Assembly: GCA_949361645.1 (NCBI GenBank) | Contig: OX442436.1 | Location: forward strand, 1,835,179-1,899,178 | Origin: Spongilla lacustris | Taxonomy: Eukaryota; Porifera; Demospongiae; Spongillida; Spongillidae | Direction: 5' to 3' | Length of the DNA stretch: 64,000 bases | Shown here: piece by piece, positions 50,239-62,308 of the stretch | Layout of the letters: the number at the start of each line of letters is the position of its first letter | Position numbering within the stretch: the first letter of the stretch is position 1 | The notes under the pieces: model-generated | Told to the model about the DNA's origin: nothing | Seen by the model: the letters and a program-made list of their open reading frames with translations, nothing else | Database searches by the model: none | Translations under genes and position numbers: made by a program

Positions 50239-50516
50239 TCAGGATAGCCCTGAGCCACGAGCCTGATGAGGACCAGGGTAGAATGTGAATGCCCTTGGAC
50301 GATCGCCTTTTGCTTTAATAAAGCACTTGTGAGTCTGGGTAGCATGTGCAGAGTGCACACTGGCCCAGCAATGTTTGCAGTAGTAGCGCAAGCAGTGGAT
50401 GTTAGCACAGAAGTATGGAGCCAGCACAACTAGGCACATGTCACACATCTGGTCGTTTAAAACATAAGCCTGAACTTCCCAAACATGTGGATATGTTAGA
50501 GCCCGACTGGCCTTTG
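50239..50516 (-). pseudogene. Orphan last exon of a CPEB2-4-type gene (ZZ zinc finger)
   Basis: After an acceptor at 50517 the minus frame encodes the C-terminal ZZ-type zinc finger of cytoplasmic polyadenylation element-binding proteins: 'DQMCDMC', 'PYFCANIHCLRYYCKHCWAS', 'VHSAHATQTHKCF' and 'GDRPRAFTF', then a stop at 50239. All expected Cys and His ligands seem present. No RRM exons lie upstream: the next sequence is the UHRF1 promoter and gene on the other strand. So it is a displaced exon, or the end of a gene whose other exons were lost. Confidence 0.75.
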
Positions 50517-50788
50517 CTATCATAAGGGCAACCAGTTTGTGTCTAAGGGGCTCACGAGTGAAGTGGAAGAGTGGACTTGGGATGGATGCAGCTCTCTACT
50601 CTATTTTATAGATTGCTCGTGCATGTGTATACTGGAAGAATTAAATTAATTTATTTTTAGCTGTTTTGTGTATATTATCGTTTATGATCATTAAATCTGG
50701 TTATATTTCTGCACCCGTTACGTAATGAATAATTTGGTCATTATATATAAAAGACAGCATCGCGCGCGACTTTCTTTTATTGATAAAT

Positions 50789-53712
50789 ATGTGGATTCGG
50801 GTGCAAAGCATGGATCATGGACGTAAAAGCGTCCGCCTAGATAACCTAAGCAAACTCACAACAATTGAGGAGCTACGGGAAAAGTTATCGAGCGAGTTTG
50901 ATGCGGCTCCTGAGAAACAGCGACTGTTTTATGGCGGAAAACAGGCAAGTAGGATGTGGGCCTGTCTTAAAGGAAAAGATTGTTACCGATTGTTGTACAT
51001 GGTTTTTATCTCTCCAGCTGGAAGATGGTCATTCATTGTTTGATTACGATGTCGGACTTAACGACACAATTCAGCTCCTCGTACGTAACAACGTTCCCCA
51101 GCTCAGCGACGACCATGCAGACTCACAAGTCGTGTTTGACGAGTAAGTCACGTGTGAGGCTTTAGTCTTTAACACTTCGTGACTACTGTTTATTGGTGTG
51201 GGTGTGTGTGCGTGTGTGTGTTTGTGTGTGAAGGGGTGAGATTTAAAAGGGTGTGTCTTAGAGGTGCCATCTGGTCCATACCAGTGGGCTTCTTCTGGAC
51301 CAATTTTGTTATTGGGCCATCTTCCATTTCTAGGCATGTACATGTGGATCACATTGAGTCAAAGGCTGGGGGTGATGGAAAGAACTGTGATCACTGCAAA
51401 GATGATCGTGACAAGAAGTGCACGTTCTGTGCATGCTCTGTGTGTGGGGGGAAGCAGGACCCTGACAAGCAGATCTTGTGTGATGAGTGTGACATGGCCT
51501 TCCACCTCTGGTGTCTGGACCCACCCCTCACTGATGTTCCCAATGACGAGGACTGGTGTGTGTATGATTATAGGAAGGGGCGTGTTCTTTAACCTTCTGA
51601 TCTATTAGGTATTGTCCCCAGTGCAAGACAGATGCATCAGATATAATAAAGCCTGGGGAGAAGCCAAGGCACTCAAATAAGAAAGTATATATTAAAGATT
51701 GGGGAAAGGTTGGCTCGGGTGGGATATGGTAAGGCTGTTGCATGAGCTGGTCCCCCACCACCTAGGGAATGTCCTGTGTTGGACGTACAAAGGCGTGCAC
51801 CCTTGTCCCAATGAATCACTTTGGACCCATTCCTGGGGTACCAGTGGGATCCTTGTGGAAATTCCGCATTCAAGTAAGTATTGGTTGGCGTGTATTTGAG
51901 TGTATTCATGAGAGAGATTGAAGGTTTTGTTCTTAAATGTTTGAATTTACACATGTTAGTGGTATCATTAGGTGTGTTAGCCTTATTTGTCAACATGATC
52001 CTAAGTGCCTTTCGTCCCATTACATTTTCACCAGGTGAGTGAAGCCGGGGTCCACAGGCCTCAGGTAGCTGGCATCCATGGAAGAGAGAATGAAGGAGCA
52101 TACTCCATTGTCCTGTCTGGAGGGTATGAAGATGATAAGGTGTGTGAGGATATTTGTATGCATCACAAATGATAAGTCTCTTGTGTGTGTGTGTGATTCA
52201 GGATAATGGAGATGAATTCACCTACTCCGGAAGTGGGGGGAGAGACCTCTCAGGAAACAAGAGGAGGGGGAAAAAAAACTCAAGGGACCAGGAGCTAAAG
52301 GCCATGAATAAGTATATGGAGGAAGAGGGTGGGGCAGAGAAGCCTTAGGAGATACTTCATTTCCTCTTCAGAGCTCTGGCCAAGAACTGCTATGTGGAGC
52401 TGGGGGAAAAGAAAGGGGCCACTGCAACCAGCTGGAGGAGTGGTAAACCAGTGAGAGTGGTAAGTCATTAGCCCCTTCTTTGGTTGTTTGGCTTGGGGGT
52501 GTGTTCTCTTCCCCTACACTGATTGGTTAGTCTTATCATACTCACCTGAGGCAGTTTGGCCCTTGTCAATGTTACCACAGTGACTCACCTCCGATTTTTG
52601 GCCTTCTCTTATTACTCCAGGTTAGAAATCACAAGGGCAGGAAGTTCTCCAAGTATGCTCCAGATGAGGGGAACAGATATGATGGCATTTACAAGGTAAT
52701 TTTAAAGCATTGGGCATTGCAGGGGGTGGCTTGGCCCACACACAAAGGTGCTGTTGTGATAGCTACAATGGCTTTTGCAGGTGGTGAAGTACTGGCCTGC
52801 CAAGAACTCTGATGGCTTTGTTGTCTGGAAGTATCTGCTGAGAAGGGATGACCCTGTATGGCTGCATAAGGGGTCATGAAGGTGTTCTATGGTCTCCTCC
52901 CCTTCCCTACAGGCACCTCCCCCATGGACAGCAGAAGGAAAGAAGCAGACAGAGAAACTGGGCCTTATGATGCAGGTTTAAGTGTGGCTTCAATGTCTAC
53001 TTGATGTGTTTATGCCCCTCCCCCGTTCCTAGTACCCAGATGGTTATCTGGTGTCTCAGGCTTGTTCATCACAGAGTCATTCTGACGACGAGGACAGGAC
53101 AAAGAAGGGAAAGAAAAGGAAAGCCTCTGATGGTAAGGCTATTGTTTTTGCCAAGCACTCTGTAGTTTTATTCCTCCAAATCCTCCCCCCTCCCTTTCTG
53201 CCTCCCTAGACTCCACCCCTTCGTTGGCTTCTGCCAAACAGCCTCGCTATGAGCTCACCAAGCCACAGAGAGCACTGATAGAGAGAGACACAAAAAACAA
53301 GAAAGTTTGGGACACACTCTTGGAAACAGCACAGGTGCTTTATAGCCTTATAGAGCTACTATTTGGGGTGGCTTCATTTGGCTTCCTCCCCCTCTTGTAA
53401 GGTTGGTCTATTGGGTCGTATACAAGAAGCCTTCAGTTGTATTGTATGTCAAGAGCTGATTTACCAACCCATCACCACAGACTGTGGCCACAGTATCTGT
53501 AAGGTATTGTGCAGTGGCTGACTTAAGTGCTTAACATATCACATACACACACACAGGCATGTCTTCAACGCTCATTTTCAGTGGACATCTATACATGCCC
53601 AAAATGTCGTTACATGCTTGGAAAGGATTTTACTATTCAAGTGAATAAGGAACTTCAGACAGTTCTTTTGGACATGTTTCCAGGTTATACAGGACATAAA
53701 TGTAATAAGTGA
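50789..53712 (+). CDS. UHRF1: UHRF1-type E3 ligase without tandem tudor domain (569 aa)
   Basis: Recognises hemimethylated CpG and recruits DNMT1 after replication. Fifteen exons join in phase: 50789-50944, 51018-51142, 51334-51555, 51609-51708, 51766-51873, 52035-52139, 52202-52311, 52372-52459, 52621-52695, 52781-52855, 52913-52975, 53033-53132, 53210-53334, 53402-53503, 53557-53712. Domains: ubiquitin-like 1-77; PHD about 112-172 ('[20 protein letters not shown]'); SRA about 202-400 with '[18 protein letters not shown]', '[12 protein letters not shown]' and the base-flipping finger 'GNKR' (291-293); RING about 497-535 ('CIVCQEL', 'CGHSIC', 'CPKCR') ending '[11 protein letters not shown]'. 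The tandem tudor domain (about 150 residues between UBL and PHD in vertebrates) is absent: the intron there is only 191 bp. Intron 1 uses a GC donor (CAG/GCAAGT). Confidence 0.93.
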
Positions 53713-54217
53713 AGGTCATTCAGTGTCAAATTGATCAGAGGGGGAGGGGGTGGAGTCAGAAGGAAAAATGAAGCATGAACACCACACACACATGCACACA
53801 AAGTGATGAGTGCCTAGATCTGCTGTACCAAGCGTGGTACATGGATGATGCAGGTAAGAGGTCAGCAATTTGAGCAGACCTGACAAAGTAGGAATTGATA
53901 GCATGGAATGATGAGGCATTGATAATGGTTGCGAAAAACTCACCACAGGCTATCTCTGCCCCCAAGAGGCAATGGGGGTTTGTCCAAGTGCAATACCTTG
54001 AAGTGGTCATGGAGTAGGGAACCTCTATGACCACTGCAGATACATGCATGAGGGGGGGGGGGGGGGGGGGGGGGTTGAAAGAGGAGAGGTTAGAGGTGTG
54101 TCAAGTTAATAGAAGATAGGGGGAGTGGCTTTACATACATTGTAATGTACACCCTCACATACACACCACCATTGGATGTTTTCAGATAGTAGTCAGTTCT
54201 CAATGTTATTTGGCCCT
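53713..54217. other. Spacer downstream of UHRF1 with poly-G run
   Basis: No gene is supported. A run of about 22 G lies at 54051-54073. Short minus-strand frames have no recognisable domain. Confidence 0.5.
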
Positions 54218-54394
54218 GGCAGACAGTTGTCATAACAACAGGGAGGGACAATCCCAGATATCACACTTGATATCTCCAAGCCCACATGTCCATTTCAAAG
54301 GTTGACCTTCCCAATATGCCTGGGAAAATTCTCTATATGTAGGCAAAGTTCCTACTTGGCTCATGAAGGTTTCAAAGGTCTCCCAGAGAGAGGG

Positions 54395-54489
<95 letters not shown>

Positions 54490-54838
54490 TGTGTGTATGC
54501 ACACATGTAAGTCATGGCACATACATGTAGCCCCATACACATAAGTGTAAACAAAATTATTAAAGTTAACCAACAGACTGGCAATAGTAAATAGAAGGTG
54601 GAGGGGATAGGAGGAAAACAGGGAATCTATGTGACCCAGGCACATGACACAGTTGTCATAACACAGACAGTTGTCATAACAACAGGGATGGACAATCCCA
54701 GATATCACACTTGATATCTCCAAGCCCACATGTCCATTTCAAAGGTTGACCTTCCCAATATGCCTGGGAAAATTCTCTATATGTAGGCAAAGTTCCTACT
54801 TGGCTCATGAAGGTTTCAAAGGTCTCCCAGAGAGAGGG

Positions 54839-54920
<82 letters not shown>

Positions 54921-55222
54921 TGTGTGTATGCACACATGTAAGTCATGGCACATACATGTAGCCCCATACACATAAGTGTAAACAAAATTATTAAAGTTAA
55001 CCAACAGACTGGCAATAGTAAATAGAAGGTGGAGGGGATAGGAGGAAAACAGGGAATCTATGTGACCCAGGCACATGACACAGTTGTCATAACACAGACA
55101 GTTGTCATAACAACAGGGATGGACAATCCCAGATATCACACTTGATTCAAAGGTTGACCTTTACAATATGTCTGGGAAAATTCTCACTTCATGAAGGTTT
55201 CAAAGGTCTCCTAGAGAGAGGG
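54218..55222. repeat. Tandem triplication of a 0.43-kb unit containing a GT microsatellite
   Basis: Copy 1 (54218-54664), copy 2 (54665-55093) and a partial copy 3 (55094-55222) are head to tail and nearly identical, each starting CAGACAGTTGTCATAACAAC. Copies 1 and 2 contain a (GT)n tract of different length; copy 3 lacks it, passing directly from CTCCTAGAGAGAGGGAGG to other sequence. No coding role is seen. Confidence 0.92.
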
Positions 55223-55405
55223 AGGAAACAAAGGTGTTACTGCCATCATGTACTGCCATCAACAAGTCACACACACTTCTTCAAAGTACATGTACTGTGT
55301 ACATGTATGTACTGTGTTAGTAAATTCCCTTCCCTCCTTTCACCAAAGGGCACAACTTACCACATCACATGCTAGCACACTGTCATCATTTACCCCCTAC
55401 CCACT

Positions 55406-55593
55406 GTTTTGAATTCATGAGATCTCTGTGCCTGGAGGTTCTCAACCAGCCCCTGCACAGTGTCTCAGCAGAGGTACAGTGTCCCTGTTGTTATGATACA
55501 GCACAGCTGCATCATAACTCTGCTTCCACCTTGGTATTGAACATCTTGGGCAATATATTGATCCATTGTGCAGCCTGTTCCAGGGACATCTAG
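55406..55593 (+). pseudogene. RING-like zinc-finger relic of a transposon protein
   Basis: The plus frame contains 'THCFEFMRSLCLEV', 'CPCCYDTAQLHH' and 'ILIHCAACSRDI', then a stop. The Cys/His spacing is that of a RING or B-box-like module. I recall similar N-termini on multi-copy transposon-related proteins of sponges and cnidarians, but cannot name the family. No continuation is seen after the stop. Confidence 0.4.
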
Positions 55594-55742
55594 GCACACC
55601 ATCTCCTACTGAGGAGAGGAGATGGTAGATGTCCTGAGACGCATGTCATCAACAAGTCCTTAGAACCTGTCCAACACAAGGAAGAGCACGTGCACATCAT
55701 TATCACTGACAGGATGACATCACATATGGAGAAGTCATAAGA

Positions 55743-55899
<157 letters not shown>

Positions 55900-55984
55900 C
55901 TAGAAACAACATATGATCAAGGAGCTTAGCCCTTCAGTTGGCTTACTGGTGAATGTGAACTCTTCTGCAAGAGTGCTGTAAAGC

Positions 55985-56293
55985 ATGTTCCCCGAGGCTC
56001 TTAAAGTTCCTACTGTGCCACCCTTTGAAGTTCTAGGGGCTACCATTGACCTCCATAAGGACATCTCCCTTTTTGCCTGGTCACAGTGGGAGGGGCCAGG
56101 ATGTGTTCAAGCTGGTGACAGTACTGTAACAGAGATGGTGGTCACATGTAATGGACAGACATACCATTTGTCAAATCATACTGTTACACATCATATTTGT
56201 ACCTCAGGACATCTGCTTAGAGTTGTGAAAACGCTACCTACAGTACATGTACATATGAACAGACAGACTTCTTCTAACCATATGTGCACTTAG
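55985..56293 (+). other. Unassigned open frame between repeats
   Basis: A 102-codon frame starting 'MFPEALKVPTVPPFEVLGAT' has no recognised domain and no splice context. It may belong to the same decayed transposon gene as 55406-55593, but I see nothing to prove it. Confidence 0.25.
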
Positions 56294-56297
56294 TCAC

Positions 56298-56630
56298 AGG
56301 TACACCACACATACACCACACACAAACATGTACATACACCACACATACACCACACACAAACATGTACATACACCACACATACACCACACACAAACATGTA
56401 CATACACCACACATACACCACACACAAACATGTACATACACCACACATACACCACACACAAAACATGTACATACACCACACATACACCACACACAAACAT
56501 GTACATACACCACACATACACCATGTGTATGTACATGTTTGTGTGTGCACACACAAACATGTACATACACCACACATACACCACACATACACCACACATA
56601 CACCACACATACACCACACACAAACATGTG
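56298..56630. repeat. 34-bp CA-rich minisatellite with an internal inversion
   Basis: About seven copies of a 34-mer (ACACAAACATGTACATACAC core) are interrupted at 56520-56548 by an inverted piece (TGTGTATGTACATGTTTGTG), then continue, ending in shorter ACACCACACAT units. The inverted copy makes a perfect hairpin with its neighbours. Confidence 0.88.
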
Positions 56631-57317
56631 CACCACCACACTGTCCAGTCTTAGAACCGCTTGGGGGATATTGGTGATGAATAAGGCATCACATCACATC
56701 ACTTCAAGGCCCCACAGGTTGTGGGTGTGTACAGTCAGTCTCCTACTTACTTGTTCCCGTGACTGCGTATTAAGCATCGCGCTGCAGGCGGTTGAATGAA
56801 AGAGTGAACAAGCAGATGAATCAACACGGTGCACATACATATAGGGGAGTGTGCCGGCAGGCCCCGTAAGGCGTAACTATGATTTCTATGACAGCTAACC
56901 TACAGTGACGAGAGTAGGAACACAAACGAACAATTACATTACCCCATCCCATCTCACTACCGGTATCGAACTGAACCAACGCTGTACCTGCATGGCCTCT
57001 CTGAAAGTAAACACCTCTCTGAACGTACACGTGTACCCCCTCCTCCCCCACAGCCTTGCATGAATATGATTGGTGATTAGAATTCGATTTTTAGAATTTG
57101 CAGCCGCTCGTTTGCAGTATATATGGATTTGTTACGACGAAGTGAGCCAGGCGATCCCCAATATTGGTGTACCTTTCCGAAATCTAACTAAAACCTAGCC
57201 TGTCTGGGCTACAGGGGGGGGGGGGGGGGGGGGGGGGGGTACTACTAACTAGTAGTGTCTGGGCTAAGGGTGGTGGGTGGGAGTTGAGATACAACATATC
57301 ACATTGTTACTTTAATA
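56631..57317. other. Intergenic spacer with poly-G tract
   Basis: No gene is supported. A run of about 26 G sits at 57213-57239. Some CpG-containing sequence (56730-57000) could be promoter DNA for the mini-exon unit downstream. Confidence 0.4.
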
Positions 57318-57825
57318 CAGTGCGCCGTAGGAATGTGGGGGAGGATCCAGAGGCTGTCCCGCTGCTACTCAGCGACCCCCCCACCCCTGTAAGAACCATT
57401 TCGATAATAATCTATCTATTTGGTTAACTTTATTTTTATTTATTTATTTTTAAGGTCCAGACCCCGCCAGCAGTACCAGAACCAGTAAGATATTGATGTA
57501 ATGGACCCTTTGCATTCAGAATGATAATATGACAAACGTCTTGTCTGGAGTTAAAAAAATTAAGCGGTTGCCTATATAGACATTGCGCTAGCTATTCCAT
57601 TTGTTTAAGCGTTCACCCCTAATGAATGGTGGTATTGTATATGTATAATGTCCCGGATTGGGGGTGGGGGGGGGGGGAAGGTATAATAGAAGCTTGTCCA
57701 GGATGTGCATTTATAAGTCTGTCCCCTGGGGGGGGGGGGGGGGGGGGGGGGAGAACATAAAAAGATGCATGTCCAGTTTTTTTTTTAATGTTGTTTGGGG
57801 GGGGGGGGGGGGGGGGGGGGGTATG
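57213..57825. repeat. Cluster of long poly-G tracts
   Basis: Runs of about 12 to 25 G occur at 57213-57239, 57667-57678, 57728-57751 and 57798-57821, all on the plus strand within 600 bp, in the introns of the candidate mini-exon unit. Such runs can form G-quadruplexes and are prone to assembly error. Confidence 0.9.
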
Positions 57826-59066
57826 TTTGTCATCCATAGAGGTGTACGATTAAATTAATAATGTAATAGCCCATATAGTCACGTTTGTGGACCTGTGCGT
57901 AAACTAAGCTTGACGCCAGGAGCCTCTCCGATAAAAACACTAACCCCCGTGCCACAATGTCTCTAGGCAACTGAGGATACTCCGGACATGGTCTAATCGA
58001 TCTTTCATGCAAAGGGTGTATTATTTTTATTACTTCTTTCCTTAGGTCCGAAAAAAAATAATGATAAAAACAATGAGTGGAATTGCCCTTGCCAAAATAA
58101 GGGTTAGCCTCCGACCCATCTGCATGATTATGTACTAATATTTTTTATTATATTTAATTTCAGGTTACCGTGGCGGGGAATCTCAAATTAGAAATAGAAT
58201 AGTGAGTGATCTGTTATGTTTTATGTCAAGTGATGGGGTGAGATGGCTGTGATGTGTGAGGTAGTACTGTGAGTTCATAGGCAACCATTATGTGAGTATT
58301 TACAGATGTTCTTTTGTTTAAGGTAAATGCTCAAATGTGGAAAAAAAAACTGGTAAGTGATTTATATACATGAAAGCAGTTTCTGTATTCAAGTCGGTAT
58401 TGTCTTCACACACAGACTCTCGTGCATTCATTATATTGTACGTAGTGATAAATATTTATTCAGCCTGATTATATTATTACTTATGTGTGTACATGTGCAT
58501 GCGCACACATGTGGGAATCTGTGCGAGTATATACATGGTGGGATGAAGCCAAAACGTACTGCTATATGTGCACCATTCCGTTAAAAGAGGTATGTACACG
58601 CTTGAGTGTATCAGAACAAAATGGATACTGATTTTCCTCATCACAGGTCTGATTTTATTTGTAAAGAACTCAAGATAGGAACTGTTTCATGGAATGTGAA
58701 TGGTGCCGAATATGTTCAGAATTTCAAGCGGTAGTGCCCTTTTGAGTCAGATACACGTATTGAACTGCCAGGTTGATCATCCATAGTTGTAGATCTATGG
58801 GTGAACAGAAGACGAGATCTTGCCTTCTCTACTATAACTACATCTGAAACTTGGATATCACTGCTGGCAACAACAACAACCAACAAACACATGTTCAATG
58901 AGGCGAGGATCTCCAATTGAACTTTGAAATCCTATATCCATCATTCACTACATATGTATGCTTATCTGATCATTATCATGTGTGTATTTGGTTATTTTGT
59001 GTTTAAAGAAAATGTAATGGATTTGGAATGGCAAAAGTCCAACCAGTTAAAAGATCACAGATTGTA
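57318..59066 (+). CDS. Candidate mini-exon gene with a 5-phosphatase-like fragment
   Basis: Several short blocks have an AG acceptor before and a GT donor after: 57319-57388, 57455-57484 (30 nt, 'VQTPPAVPEP'), about 58165-58202, 58322-58351 (30 nt, 'VNAQMWKKKL') and 58647-58730. The last reads 'ELKIGTVSWNVNGAEY', which recalls the opening strand of inositol polyphosphate 5-phosphatase or EEP domains ('GTWNVNG'). A last block with stop may be about 59008-59066. The catalytic remainder is absent, and not all junction phases could be proved. It could be a real gene with tiny exons, a truncated paralogue, or chance. Confidence 0.3.
58794..58880 (-). pseudogene. Stray copy of ATP9 exon 6
   Basis: The minus strand encodes '[14 protein letters not shown]' followed by the same GC donor and intron start (GCAAGATCTCGTCTTCTGTT) as exon 6 of the chimeric ATPase gene at 43794-43852. 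No other ATPase exon is near. A duplicated exon with part of its downstream intron, 15 kb from its parent. Confidence 0.85.
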
Positions 59067-59198
59067 AAGGTGTGTTTACCCGCAATCAAAATGTTATAAC
59101 TTCTTGGCTATAAGTGAGCTGGCCATGGAGTGATTGATTTGAAGGTTGCCAATATATTGAGTGGTAAATCAGAAATGCAGCATAAATCCTATTTGCAG

Positions 59199-61800
<2,602 letters not shown>

Positions 61801-62308
61801 ATGTGTTAAACTCAAGTCGTCACAATTCCCACTACTCCAATAGCTCCGATTCTCACACACACCGCCACCACCAATAACCATTCCATGAGCGAAGACCACA
61901 AAACTCTAAGAGGCTCTTGAAAATCCCGCCCGCATCGGAAGCAGTAGTTGTTAGACTTATACGTTACCTACCTTCCATTGGCCTGTTCCCCTTTTCTTGT
62001 GCTGAACAATGCCTTTAAGAACTTCACGTCTTAGATAAGACATCTAATAGCTCGTACCCAGACCAGCATTGCCGTCCCTTTTTTTAAACATCACGCGCAC
62101 ATGTTACCGGTACCCAGACCCAACCCAGCTTTTAATAGCTCCTGAAATGATGTAGGTGTGACTAGGTGCTTTGTGTGTTGTCCCCTTGTTTGCCCACCCT
62201 TATCACATGCTATGGGCATTGGCAAAAGTTTTATACATGTTATGACGAGAAGGTAATTTACATAAGCAATCATAAAATACTATACATACAAAACAAAACA
62301 ACAGACTA
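61801..62308. other. Spacer between the SAMD3-like and DOK-like genes
   Basis: No exon with convincing sites and domain was found, though the missing 5' end of the DOK-like gene should be here or within the neighbouring gene. Confidence 0.4.

Larger units (their letters stand above)
49283..50788. other. Region between divergent FN3 receptor and UHRF1 genes, with exon relics
   Basis: Besides the two gene fragments listed separately, 50160-50300 is a diverged copy of 46947-47055, the 3' end region of the FN3 receptor gene (shared GCGAGAGTCAGAAAACTG and CCAGGGTAGAA). The UHRF1 promoter must lie just upstream of 50789; it is AT-rich with no clear TATA and followed by GCGCGCGCGA. Confidence 0.5.

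Noticed and set aside
55985..56293. A gene of 102 codons
   Set aside because: No domain, splice site or homologue recognised; flanked by repeats on both sides.
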